Below are positions 19,332 to 28,546 of a stretch of 64,000 nt of DNA, piece after piece. The translations under genes and the position numbers were made by a program. The notes under the pieces are model-generated. The model was not told the origin of the DNA. It saw only the letters and a list, made by a program, of their open reading frames with translations, and did not search any database. Every line of letters starts with the position of its first letter. Within the stretch, counting starts at the first letter, position 1. Where the stretch lies: contig NZ_FAOZ01000033.1 of the NCBI RefSeq assembly GCF_001536285.1, positions 37,947-101,946 of the forward strand. Reading direction: 5' to 3'. This DNA comes from Parafrankia irregularis (GTDB lineage Bacteria > Actinomycetota > Actinomycetes > Frankiales > Frankiaceae).

Positions 19332-19539
19332 CCGTTTCCGGCAGGCGCGTAGCAAACGCGACCCTCGGTTCATCGCCCCTCTCACGGGTCGAGCGGAACC
19401 CGCGAGAGGGGCGCAGTTCAGCGGACCAGGCAGGCCGCGATCCGCGAGCTCGGTATGACGGTGCCAGAGGCCACGATCTTCCTCAACCCGCGCGGCGGGC
19501 GCCCCGTGAACAATGTGCCCAGGCCCGGCCCGGTCAGAT

Positions 19540-20061
19540 TCAGCTGGGCTGCCCGGGCCCTGCGTCGACGGGTGGGATTCCCAGCTCAGCCCGGGCCGAG
19601 TCGAGGAAATCGCGCTCCGCCTGCCGGCAGGCCGCGATCAGGTTGTCGGGAACCTGCCCGGGCTCGTGGCCGGGACGCGCCTTCGCGACCTGGCGGATGG
19701 CGTCGACGACCTCCGCGGACCGGTCGACGGTCTCCCGGTGGCGGGCAACCAGCCTGATCTCGATCTGCAGCTTGAGCGTCTCCACCTGCGCCGGGCCGCC
19801 GTCCGCATGCCGCCCGCGGGCGACGTTGCCGCCCTCCCGGACAACCACCTGATCGCTTTGCACGACCGCGCGCCACTCGCGAGCCGAGGAGATGAACCTG
19901 GCATAGACCGACTGGCGGGTGTCCCTTTCGCGGCCGGCTTCCTCCCGCCGCCAGGTGACGGTCTGCGCCCGGCCGGCGATGATCCCGCCGGTGGCCACCC
20001 CGACGAGAGTTCCCAGCGAGGCGATCAGCGGTTCGACAATCCCGCCCAACACCCCTCCCAA
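19540..20061 (-). CDS. Hypothetical membrane protein
   Basis: Protein of 173 residues with one N-terminal hydrophobic segment (about residues 3-30) and a helical, strongly charged cytoplasmic part containing RQSVYARFISSAREWR. Similar short proteins with this motif occur widely in actinobacteria without known function. A weaker coding frame on the plus strand overlaps it and is rejected. No operon partner is seen. Confidence 0.55.
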   Translation of the reverse strand: MGGVLGGIVEPLIASLGTLVGVATGGIIAGRAQTVTWRREEAGRERDTRQSVYARFISSAREWRAVVQSDQVVVREGGNVARGRHADGGPAQVETLKLQIEIRLVARHRETVDRSAEVVDAIRQVAKARPGHEPGQVPDNLIAACRQAERDFLDSARAELGIPPVDAGPGQPS

Positions 20062-20430
20062 CGAGGATGGTCAGTGCCGGAATTACATCACGGTTGTCGC
20101 GTTCATGCCGCCTCGTGGGACGGGCCCGATCGTCGTGAGGCCTGGGTCGCCGGGATCGGGGACCCTGACGGATTCCCGCCCACGCGGCCCGCAGACGGCG
20201 GTGTTCAGACGCGACGCCGGCTGCGGCCGGAGGGCCCGGGGCTGCGCTCATCCAGCGGCGTTCGTGTTGGTCCCGGCCGCCGTCGGCGATATCGGCGACC
20301 AGTGCACGAGATCAGGGTTGCCTGCCGGCGGGATCTCGGGCGGGCCCTGTCGGATTCCGGTCCGTGTCGTTGTCTTCGGCCGCGAGATCTGGAAACCTCG
20401 AATTCAGCCGTAACAGAGGGAAGGCTTGCC

Positions 20431-20625
20431 ATGGGGCTCGTACTGATCGGTTTCCTGTTGCTCTTCGTCTTCGTGGCTCTCGTCCTGCGTGGACGGGCGG
20501 TCCGGCGGCTGCGAGCCACCCCGCAGGACATGCTGAGGGCAGGAGTCGATTCCACTTCGGTTGATTCGCATCAGGCCGCACGGAACGCATCGGGCCAAAC
20601 TGCGTGGATGATGGGTCCGTTCTAG
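20431..20625 (+). CDS. Small single-pass membrane protein
   Basis: A 64-residue frame from an ATG with a Shine-Dalgarno (AGAGGGAAGG) 8 bases ahead. Residues 2-20 form a clear transmembrane helix, followed by an Arg-rich positive stretch (inside rule) and a polar tail. The reading frame is open for a long way upstream, but without coding character. No homologue is recognised; a real small gene is plausible and not proven. Confidence 0.4.
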   Translation: MGLVLIGFLLLFVFVALVLRGRAVRRLRATPQDMLRAGVDSTSVDSHQAARNASGQTAWMMGPF

Positions 20626-20838
20626 TCGCAACGACATCTGACGGCTTGTCTGCGCGATGTTCCTCTACCTGAGGAAGCCGCGCATCCGGTGCGCCATTGC
20701 CAAAGAGCGGCCGAAACGGGATCGCCTGGTTCAGTGATCGTGCACAGATCGTCCAGTACTCCCTGGTGTACTCGCAGCGGCTGCTGGCGGCCACATACCG
20801 TGTGGCCCACGGGGGACTGAGCGAAACGAGACAGTCTG

Positions 20839-22290
20839 TTGGCTCCGAAGGACGCAACGCCGCCGCGGGACGACTTCCCGGTTCGGGTTCATGACCTGCT
20901 GCGGGAACGCGCGGTGTGGGTGCTGCCGCTGATCCTGGCCTCGGTCGTCGTCTCGGCGATGACCGCGCTGTACCTCGCGTCGGCGGTCGACCCCCTCGGC
21001 CATGTGCGTGGCCTGCCGGTCGAGGTGGTCAACAACGACCGCGGCGCCACGCTGGGAGCAGAGCACCTCGACATCGGTGCGCGTATCGAGGCCGGTCTGC
21101 GGACGAGCCCGGAGGTGTCCCGCCGGCTACGGCTGGAATCCGTCACCCTGCCGGAGGCAGAACGGGCCATGAGCCGCGGGCGGGCCTACGCGACCGTGGT
21201 GATCCCGCCCGGCTTCACCGCCTCGCTCCTGGCCCAGGCCGGCCTGCCGGCAGCTGGGGCGTCGGGGGGCGCGGCTGCCCAGGCAGGAGACCGATCGGTC
21301 CAACTGCTGACCAACCCGCGGGCCAGCACGCTCGGAGTGAGCCTGGCCAGCGGTGTCCTGCAGCCCGCCCTCGCCGCCGCCTCCCGGACGATCAGTGCTC
21401 AGCTCACCGCGGCGGCCGACACGACGGCCGGGGCCTCGACCGGCGCCGGAAGCGCGACGACCGGCGGTGCGGCGACTGAGGGCGCGGGCGCTGGCGGCGC
21501 GGCGACGCAGGCGTTCCTGGCGAACCCGGTCACGGTCACCACCAGCCAGTTCCACCCTCCGCCCGCGAACAGCGCGCTCGGCCTGAGTGCCTTCTACCTG
21601 GCCCTGCTGACCCTCATGTGTGGATTCCTCGTCGGGACCCTCCTGCATTCCACGGTGGACGCAGCCCTCGGCTACGGCACCTCCGAGGTCGGCCCCCGCT
21701 GGACCCAGCTCCAGCCGAAGGCGATCAGCCGCTGGCGAACCCTGCTGATCAAATGGGTGATGGCGGCGGCGTTGACCGCGGTCGTCACCGGCCTGATGAT
21801 CGCGATCGGAGCCGGCGCGGTGGGCATGGACGCCCCGCATCCGCTGCTGTTGTGGGCCTTCTCCTGGCTGTGCGCGGCCAGTGTCGCCGCCGGGACGATC
21901 GTGCTCTTCGCGGCGCTCGGCACCCCCGGGCAGCTGGTCGCGCTCCTGCTGTTCGTCTACGCCGGTCTGGCCTCGGCCGGTGGAACCGTGCCCATCGAAG
22001 CGCTGCCCGGCTTCTTCCGGCTGCTCAGCGAGGCCGAGCCGCTGCGGCAGATCCTCGCCGGCGACCGGGCCATCCTGTACTTCGACGCCCAGGCCGACAC
22101 GGGCCTGACCCGCGGAGCCGTGTCCGCCGTGATCGGGCTGCTCTGCTGGCTCGCCCTGGGCGCACTGATCGTCCGCTGGTACGACCGCCGAGCGCTGCAC
22201 CGGATGAACCCGGAACTCCTCACCTACGTCAACCGCGCCGTCCAGGAATATCGGGCCCAAGACCAGGCCACAGAAGCCCACGGACCGTAA
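20839..22290 (+). CDS. YhgE/Pip-type ABC-2-like membrane protein
   Basis: Protein of 483 residues starting at TTG. One helix near the N terminus (about residues 24-48) is followed by a large extracytoplasmic domain (about 50-250) with an Ala/Gly/Thr-rich stretch. At least five more helices lie at about 255-460. This layout and the SALGLSAFYLALLTLMCGF segment fit the YhgE/Pip and DUF3533 families, related to ABC-2 permeases and to ESX-associated surface proteins. It probably exports or anchors surface material. A 136-bp relative of its 5' third recurs at 23904-24039. Confidence 0.75.
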   Translation: MAPKDATPPRDDFPVRVHDLLRERAVWVLPLILASVVVSAMTALYLASAVDPLGHVRGLPVEVVNNDRGATLGAEHLDIGARIEAGLRTSPEVSRRLRLESVTLPEAERAMSRGRAYATVVIPPGFTASLLAQAGLPAAGASGGAAAQAGDRSVQLLTNPRASTLGVSLASGVLQPALAAASRTISAQLTAAADTTAGASTGAGSATTGGAATEGAGAGGAATQAFLANPVTVTTSQFHPPPANSALGLSAFYLALLTLMCGFLVGTLLHSTVDAALGYGTSEVGPRWTQLQPKAISRWRTLLIKWVMAAALTAVVTGLMIAIGAGAVGMDAPHPLLLWAFSWLCAASVAAGTIVLFAALGTPGQLVALLLFVYAGLASAGGTVPIEALPGFFRLLSEAEPLRQILAGDRAILYFDAQADTGLTRGAVSAVIGLLCWLALGALIVRWYDRRALHRMNPELLTYVNRAVQEYRAQDQATEAHGP

Positions 22291-22556
22291 GTACCGTGAT
22301 CTGCCTCCGGGCCCCGTGCAGCGGATGGTCACCGGTGCGACTGAGACCGCCTCTTCGCTACCGTCACAAAGTTCGGTGGTCAAAGTCGGGGGGTCGGAGA
22401 TGTGGTGCGACCTCAACGCCAAGGTGATTCGAGCCTTCTATACCGCGACCTCTGAGCCGGTCTCCGAAACCGCGGCCGCGGATTATGTACCCAACCAGGA
22501 CCACCGATGAGGCCTACGACGTCGTGATGACCACCGCGATCACCGAGACTGGCGCC

Positions 22557-23534
22557 TCAGGGCAATCTCAGGGATGCGTTCCGTTGCCAGTCGTTGCCGG
22601 CCTTCCATACGACGCTGACGTCCACGGTGGAGCAAAGGTGTAGCAGGTCCGGGCGCGGTTTCGAGTCGACAAGAAGGACTAGACGCGGGGATGGATCTAT
22701 GAAGCGTTGGTAGTCGAGGAGTTGGCCTATGCCCATGCGGATAGCCTCGCGTGTGCTGGTGCCTTTGGCTTCGATGAGCTCGCCGGCCGTCGCGTCATAG
22801 AGATCAGTGAACAGGGGTCGCATCTCGTTAGGCGGCACGATCTGCTTTCTGCACACCTCGTGACCGAGTGACCGAAGATGCTCGGCGTAGGACTGGACAA
22901 GCGCGGCCTCCCGACGGAAAGCGGTGGTCGGCTCCTCTGGGCCAATCATTCCGTACTGCTCGGTATTCGACGCCTCTACCGGTATAGAGGTGACACGGCC
23001 GGCCGCAGTGGGGGTCGCAGGAAGGGGCGCGTCGAACGGCTGGACGGGTCCCTCAGGGCGTAGCCGGAACATGATGACCGTCCGAAGCGGCCCGCCGCCG
23101 GTCTCGGGGGCTTCGCTGGTATACCAGGGGCGGTCAGGGTCCACCTCGAACGGTCCCAGATACTCGACACCTTCTTGGACGGCACGGAAGAGGCGAAGGG
23201 TGCGGCCCTGCTCTCTGTGGCGCAAGATGGCCAGGTTTCCCTGGGTCATCTGCTGATCTCCGAGCTGTCCTTCCCCGGTGTAGTGGAAGCAGCCATCGTC
23301 GCCCCACCCATCGAAGTAGCCATGTGCCCTCCCTCGCTCCGGATTGACGAAGATCAGAACGTTGGGCGTGGTCCGGGACGGACCGATACCGCCTTGTCTG
23401 CGACCGCCGTACCGCGCGTGGATGTCGCGCCGCATCGCGACCACCCCCGGCTGGATCTCCCAGAACACGTCAGCGGTCTCGCGCACACCGGTGGCCTGCG
23501 CCGCCAAAGCGCTTAAAGCGTAATCGATATCCAC
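22557..23534 (-). CDS. SRA-like + PD-(D/E)xK restriction endonuclease (type IV-like)
   Basis: Protein of 325 residues from GTG 23534; longer frames have no start support. The middle (about residues 15-135) carries the pattern seen in ScoMcrA-type SRA domains: NVLIFVNP, HGYFDGW and FHYTGEGQ, ending in EYLGPFEVD. The C terminus (about 215-325) has a PD-(D/E)xK-like core: LYDATAGELIEAKG, then GIGQLLDYQR. SRA domains recognise modified cytosines, so it likely cuts modified foreign DNA (family inference). No methyltransferase or helicase lies beside it, and GC is lower than in the neighbours, which points to horizontal origin. Confidence 0.65.
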   Translation of the reverse strand: MDIDYALSALAAQATGVRETADVFWEIQPGVVAMRRDIHARYGGRRQGGIGPSRTTPNVLIFVNPERGRAHGYFDGWGDDGCFHYTGEGQLGDQQMTQGNLAILRHREQGRTLRLFRAVQEGVEYLGPFEVDPDRPWYTSEAPETGGGPLRTVIMFRLRPEGPVQPFDAPLPATPTAAGRVTSIPVEASNTEQYGMIGPEEPTTAFRREAALVQSYAEHLRSLGHEVCRKQIVPPNEMRPLFTDLYDATAGELIEAKGTSTREAIRMGIGQLLDYQRFIDPSPRLVLLVDSKPRPDLLHLCSTVDVSVVWKAGNDWQRNASLRLP

Positions 23535-24401
23535 TGTGTAACCGTACGGCGCGTGCCCCTTGGTGTGATGCCTGGATGTCGCTACCGACGCACGAACAGA
23601 CCTCTGTTTTGCAAAGTGGTTTCGGTTCGTCAGTCGACGTCCGCGCCCGTGCACGGTGGGTGTTTGTTCCGATGCTGCCCATGATCGTCTGATCGCTTGG
23701 CTGCTCGAACCTAAACCTGCAGGTCAACGGCTCGACGTCGGGTTGGCCGGTCTCTGTCGAACCCGCTTACGCGAACATCGCCTCTCGTGCCACCCGCGAG
23801 ATTGGCGAGTTCAGCATGATCGCGTCCAGGAGTTGTGGTGTATGGAGAGTGGCTCCGTGTGGAACCAGTCGCCCTTCCGGAGGTCGAACGGTCTACGTTC
23901 CCCGGCGGGCTTACGCGACCGCGGTGATCCCGCCCGGCTTCACCGCCTCGCTCCTGGCCCAGGCCGGCCCGCCGGCATCCGGGGGGTCGGAGGAGGCGGC
24001 GGTCCAGACAGAAGGGGCCGATCGGTCCAACTGCTGACCCGATGTTTGCACCATGCGCAGGGTTTGATGTTCATCCTTCGGACTTTCAGTCTTCATCAAA
24101 TTCTCCGTGTCCTCGCCATGTTCGGGTGGGTCGTTATTTCGCGGGCAGTGATCATGTGGTGCTTGGAATGGCGTCGCAGTCGCCGGGCGCGTCTTTGGCT
24201 GGGTAAGGGGCGGCGTCGCCGGAGTGCCGTACCGCGCTAATTAGGTCGAACCAGGCCGGAATGTCTCCCGGGAATGCCTGAAAGTGGATAGTCTGCGCGA
24301 GCTGTTTCCGGTGGTCGGTGCCTGTCGTGCTCCGGCGATCGCTCGGTTCCGGCGCCCGCCAGGGTGGTCCGGTACGGACTCCAGGCAGGGAGCGCCCAGG
24401 A
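23535..24401. other. Gene-poor stretch between restriction gene and SGNH gene
   Basis: About 870 bases without an intact gene. It has mixed, lower GC than its surroundings and holds the YhgE-like fragment at 23904-24039. The rest shows only short frames without Shine-Dalgarno or coding pattern. Together with the restriction gene it looks like an inserted or rearranged segment. Confidence 0.45.
23904..24039 (+). pseudogene. Fragment of YhgE/Pip gene
   Basis: These bases match 21178-21315 of the YhgE/Pip gene, with long identical blocks such as ATCCCGCCCGGCTTCACCGC and CGATCGGTCCAACTGCTGACC, separated by a diverged stretch. The encoded peptide, with PPGFTASLLAQAG, stops at TGA 24035-24037. No start and no further homology are present, so it is a gene remnant from a partial duplication or a lost paralogue. 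Confidence 0.7.
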
Positions 24402-27400
24402 ATGGACGGCCGTTCTCAGGTAGGACCTCGGCTGAGGGGAACGCTGACGCGCATCCGCCGGATCGCCGTAGGCATGGTCGTGGCTGTCGCGCTCGGCGCC
24501 GGCGCCGTGCATCCGGTCGCGGAGACTGCCCAGCTGGCCGGGCCGAACGAGTCGATGGTGATCGACGGGGTCGGCGCGATCACGCTCGCGGCGGCCCTGG
24601 AGGACCTCGCCGCGGGGGTCACGCCCCAGGACATCGTTGTCGAGGTGGAGCTCGGTGACGATGTGGACCGCGCCTTCCTGGAGGATCTCGTCGCCGAGCA
24701 GAACTCCCGGCAGGGGTCGCTGAGCGACGTGTTCAAGCAGAATCTGCTCGCGCTTCCGACGGACCTGCCGGGAGGCGCGGCCGATGTCGGCGCCTACCCG
24801 GACGTCGACGGCGTCGTCGAGGTGACGGACACCGTCCTGCGCGTGACCATCCCCGCGGCCGAGGTAAGCACCCAGGTGAGCGCGCTGTTTCACACCATCG
24901 CGATCGCTCTCGGCACCGGGCTGGGCATGGTGGTGCGTGCCGCCTGCATCGGGGGGACGGCGGTGGCCGGCGCGTTGTGCGCGGCCATTGGCGGCGCGAT
25001 CGGCGGGTTCGCCGGGCAGTTCCTGGTGCAGGCGATAGACAAGAAGCTCGGCACGCTCGACGCGTGGGCCAAGATCATCGTCTCCACCGTCATCGGCGCC
25101 GCGGCCGGCTACGCCTGGGAAACCTGGATCAAGAACTGGGCGAAAGACGACCTGCCCGGCTATTTCGCGGCGATCGGCCGGACCGCGGTCAAGGTCGGCA
25201 AGACGCTGGCGGGCTGGTGGACCGGCGGCGCCGGCGTGGCCCTGGAGGACGCGGGCCTCGAGCTCCAGAACCTCGCGCCGATCCTCGAACGCATCGCCCG
25301 GGACGCGGCGGGCGCGGCGTCGGTCCTGTCCGGGATACGCCTGATGCCGGTGGGTGACTCGATCACCTACGGCGTCGGGTCGTCGGACGAGAACGGCTAT
25401 CGGGACGAGCTGTGGGACTCCCTGAGCCAGACGGTGCTGACGCTGGACTTCGTGGGCTCCAACTCGTCGGGGACCATGTCCGACAGGAACCACAACGGGT
25501 GGCGGGGCGCGGTGATCGACGAGATCGCGAACGTGGCGGTCCCCGACGCGGCGTCGATGCGGCCGAACGTCGTGACGCTGATGGCGGGCACGAACGACAT
25601 CCAGAAGGACCTGGATGTCGCGGGCGCGCCGGCCCGGCTGGGCGAGCTGATCGACGGGCTGCGGGCGGCCTCGCCGGGGGTGGCGATCGTGGTGGCGACG
25701 CTGGTGCCGGTGAAGGGCGACACGGAGGCGCAGAAGCGGCGCAACGCCTACAACGTGGCGGTGCGGTCGCTGGTGGCGGACCGGCAGGAGGGCGGGCAGA
25801 AGCTGGTGCTCGCCGAGATGGGACCCATGACGGACGCCATGATGTACGACCGGCTGCACCCGAACGACGCCGGCTACGACTACATGGCGGTCCAGTTCGA
25901 CGGCGCCGTCCGGAAGCTGCTGGAGTACGGCTGGGTGAGCGAACCGGCGGCCGTCGACGGCTCGGGCGGAGGCTCCGGCGGCGGCGAGGCCGGTACGTGC
26001 GCGGTTCCCGGCGGCGGCTGGGAGGCGCTCGGCCGGATCGCGCAGGGCCCGATCAACCCCGACAGCTCCAGCGCCGGCGTGATCGGCGACGTGCACCTGG
26101 CCGACTTCGACGGGAACGGCAGGACCGACTACGCGATCGTCACCGACACCGGCGCCGTCTACCTGTGGACCAGGATCACAGGTGGTTGGGAGAACCGGGG
26201 CAAGGTCGCCTCCGGCAACGGGGTTGCCGGTCGCGGGCCGCAGGTCCGCTTCGCCGACCTCGACGGCGACCATGACGCCGACTACCTCGTGCTGCACATC
26301 AACGGTTCCGTCGAGGCGTGGCGCAACGACGACGCCTGGATCAACGGCAGCTCCGCCTGGACGTCGAAGGGCGTCGTCGCCTCCGGCACCGGCGCCGCCG
26401 CCGACGCGCGGGTCGTGTTCGCCGACCTCGACGGCGACCTGGACGACGACTACCTGGTGGTGAACGCCGACGGGTCGGTCAACGCCTGGCTCAACGGCAA
26501 CGTGTTCGTCAACGGGAAGAGCGCCTGGGCCGGGCTGGGCCGGATCGCCGCGGGCACCGGGAACCCGGGCTCGAAGGTGCGCCTGGCCGACATCGACGGC
26601 GACCTGGACGCCGACTACCTGGTCGTGCACTCCGACGGCTCGACCGAGGCCTGGACCAACGACAACGTGGCGGAGGACCTGGGCGCGGGCTGGGACTCGA
26701 TCGGGAAGATCGCGGCGGGCACCGGTACGGGCGGCACGGCGGTGCAGTTCGCCGACGCCGACGCCGACCGGGACGTCGACTACTTCATCCTCGGTACGGA
26801 CGGCACCGTGACCTGGTGGGAGAACGACGAGGTCGCGACGCGTGACGACTGGCAGAACGGCCTCAGGAGCCAGGGCGTGTACGGCAACCACCTGGCCGAC
26901 GCCGCGTCCAACGCCAGGTCGGTGACCTTCGCCGACCTGGACGGCGACGGGGATGACGACTACCTCCTCGTCGGGCCCAAGGGCGAGGTCGAGGCCTGGC
27001 GCAACGACAACGTCGCCTACCGGGGCACCAACGCCTGGATCAAGATCGGTCGGGTCGCCGACGGCGTGTCCCCGGCCGCCGGCGAGCGGGTCGTGTTCGC
27101 CGACATCGACGGCGACGGGCGCGACGACTACCTCGTGGTGGACACCGCCAACGGCCGGGTGCGGGGCTGGCGCAACAACAACCCCTTCGCGAACGGCATC
27201 ACCGCCTGGGCCGGGCTCGGCGTCATCGCCCAGGGACCGTCGGGGGCCGCCGGGAACGAGGTGCAGTTCGCCGACATCGACGGTGACGGTGACGACGACT
27301 ACCTGCTCGTGGCGGTCGACCACTCCGTGCGCGCCTGGAAGAACAACGGCACGGACGTCGGCGGCGGCTGGGCCGCGAAGGTCGTGATCGCGCAGCCGCA

Positions 27401-27704
27401 GGGGACCATCGCCGTCACGGAGCGGACCGTGTTCGGGGACATGAACTGCGACGACCGCGCCGACTACGTCCTGCGTGACCCCGGGCAGAACAACCTGCTC
27501 CACGGCTGGTTCAACCTCGGCGGTTTCGACAACCTGTGGTCCGCGAAGAAGCTCGTCGCCTACGGCGTCGCGATGAACTTCCCGGTGGAGGTCCGCCTCG
27601 CCGACATCTCCGGCGACGGCCTCGACGACTACCTCGTCGTCGATCCGACGAACGGCGCCGTCCGCGCCTGGCTCAACAGGGGCGGCAACCAGGTGGACGC
27701 CTGA
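24402..27704 (+). CDS. Secreted SGNH hydrolase with FG-GAP/VCBS repeats
   Basis: Protein of 1100 residues from ATG 24402. A Tat/Sec-like signal (about residues 15-45, RIRRIAVGMVVAVALGAG) precedes a unique domain with hydrophobic Gly-rich segments (about 165-215). A GDSL/SGNH esterase domain follows (about 312-520) with block I PVGDSITYG, block III AGTNDI and block V DRLHPNDAGY, so the catalytic Ser, Asn, Asp and His are present. The C-terminal half (about 555-1100) holds nine or so FG-GAP/VCBS repeats, each with a DxDGDxDxDY-type calcium loop, forming a beta-propeller likely to bind carbohydrate. It probably deacylates surface or environmental polysaccharide. Confidence 0.85.
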   Translation: MDGRSQVGPRLRGTLTRIRRIAVGMVVAVALGAGAVHPVAETAQLAGPNESMVIDGVGAITLAAALEDLAAGVTPQDIVVEVELGDDVDRAFLEDLVAEQNSRQGSLSDVFKQNLLALPTDLPGGAADVGAYPDVDGVVEVTDTVLRVTIPAAEVSTQVSALFHTIAIALGTGLGMVVRAACIGGTAVAGALCAAIGGAIGGFAGQFLVQAIDKKLGTLDAWAKIIVSTVIGAAAGYAWETWIKNWAKDDLPGYFAAIGRTAVKVGKTLAGWWTGGAGVALEDAGLELQNLAPILERIARDAAGAASVLSGIRLMPVGDSITYGVGSSDENGYRDELWDSLSQTVLTLDFVGSNSSGTMSDRNHNGWRGAVIDEIANVAVPDAASMRPNVVTLMAGTNDIQKDLDVAGAPARLGELIDGLRAASPGVAIVVATLVPVKGDTEAQKRRNAYNVAVRSLVADRQEGGQKLVLAEMGPMTDAMMYDRLHPNDAGYDYMAVQFDGAVRKLLEYGWVSEPAAVDGSGGGSGGGEAGTCAVPGGGWEALGRIAQGPINPDSSSAGVIGDVHLADFDGNGRTDYAIVTDTGAVYLWTRITGGWENRGKVASGNGVAGRGPQVRFADLDGDHDADYLVLHINGSVEAWRNDDAWINGSSAWTSKGVVASGTGAAADARVVFADLDGDLDDDYLVVNADGSVNAWLNGNVFVNGKSAWAGLGRIAAGTGNPGSKVRLADIDGDLDADYLVVHSDGSTEAWTNDNVAEDLGAGWDSIGKIAAGTGTGGTAVQFADADADRDVDYFILGTDGTVTWWENDEVATRDDWQNGLRSQGVYGNHLADAASNARSVTFADLDGDGDDDYLLVGPKGEVEAWRNDNVAYRGTNAWIKIGRVADGVSPAAGERVVFADIDGDGRDDYLVVDTANGRVRGWRNNNPFANGITAWAGLGVIAQGPSGAAGNEVQFADIDGDGDDDYLLVAVDHSVRAWKNNGTDVGGGWAAKVVIAQPQGTIAVTERTVFGDMNCDDRADYVLRDPGQNNLLHGWFNLGGFDNLWSAKKLVAYGVAMNFPVEVRLADISGDGLDDYLVVDPTNGAVRAWLNRGGNQVDA

Positions 27705-27869
27705 CCGCGGCCCGGCGCAGGCGGAGATCCTCTCCAGAAGGAGACGCCCGGGTTCCAGCGCTCGCAGCAACGCATCGCACCGACCAGCGCCGCACCGACC
27801 AGCGCCGCGACGTCCGCCCAGGCGGCCGCGGTCGGGCGACGTGCGGGGATGACAAGCGAGCTTGACTAG

Positions 27870-28304
27870 ATGGAAAGCGAGCTTTACGTTCGGGACATGG
27901 TTGACGAGACCCGCCAGGACAACATGACGCGCGACGCCCGCAGGGCGATCATGATCGACGGCATCCCGGTCTCTCTCCTCGGGATGATCGCGCTTGCGCT
28001 GGGCAGCTCGCCTGACCAGAGCGCCGCAGACAAGGGCTGGTGGCTTGGTGTGACCGCCGCCTTCACCCTCGCCGTCGTGTGGGTACTGGTGCGGGCCTTC
28101 CGTCGGGCCGACGAGTATCAGCGCAAGATCCAGCTCGAGAGCATGGCGATCGCCTTCGCCGCCGTCCTCGTGGGTCTGCAGGTCGCCGTCCTGCTCGACG
28201 CCACCGACATCGTCGGGCTGCGCCCACTCAGCGAGGCGATCGTCATCGGTGGCGTGGGGCTCTGGTTCGCCGTCGCGGACGTGCGCACCCGCCTGCATCG
28301 GTGA
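27870..28304 (+). CDS. Four-helix membrane protein upstream of XRE regulator
   Basis: Protein of 144 residues with four hydrophobic segments (about residues 30-48, 57-76, 87-106, 116-134). It overlaps the following XRE gene by GTGA, so the two are translationally coupled. A membrane protein plus a short XRE regulator of this size is a recurring actinobacterial pair, often linked to stress or antibiotic sensing; the function is not defined. The ATG lacks a strong Shine-Dalgarno; an ATG further in (27897) is possible. Confidence 0.65.
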   Translation: MESELYVRDMVDETRQDNMTRDARRAIMIDGIPVSLLGMIALALGSSPDQSAADKGWWLGVTAAFTLAVVWVLVRAFRRADEYQRKIQLESMAIAFAAVLVGLQVAVLLDATDIVGLRPLSEAIVIGGVGLWFAVADVRTRLHR

Positions 28305-28546
28305 GGAACCGGTTGCGCACTCTGCGGGCCGAGCGCCGCTGGAGCCAGGCGGACCTGGCCGACCGATGCCAGGTGTCGCGGCAGACCATCAACGCGATCG
28401 AGACCGAACGCTACGACCCCGGCCTGCCCCTGGCGTTCACCCTCGCGGACATCTTCGAGCTGACCATCGAGGAGATCTTCTTCCCCGACCGCGCCGACCG
28501 CGCCGACGGTCCCGACCGCCCTGCCGCGTCCGGCACGCGTCGATGA
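28301..28546 (+). CDS. Short XRE-family transcriptional regulator
   Basis: Protein of 81 residues from a GTG overlapping the upstream stop. A single helix-turn-helix (about residues 7-60) carries LRTLRAERRWSQADLADRC and VSRQTINAIE, the typical XRE recognition helix. The Asp/Arg-rich C-terminal tail is low complexity. This type normally regulates its upstream membrane-protein partner. It overlaps the next gene by ATGA. Confidence 0.8.
   Translation: MRNRLRTLRAERRWSQADLADRCQVSRQTINAIETERYDPGLPLAFTLADIFELTIEEIFFPDRADRADGPDRPAASGTRR

Noticed and set aside
22316..22510. A 64-codon plus-strand frame after the YhgE/Pip gene
   Set aside because: No Shine-Dalgarno or recognised family, and mixed composition; it could be a degraded small gene but support is too weak to list.
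24237..28298. A 1353-codon open frame on the minus strand
   Set aside because: It is the antisense shadow of the SGNH/VCBS gene and its neighbours. High GC keeps stop codons rare; the sequence is low-complexity His/Arg/Gly-rich and matches no family, while the plus frame has clear domains.
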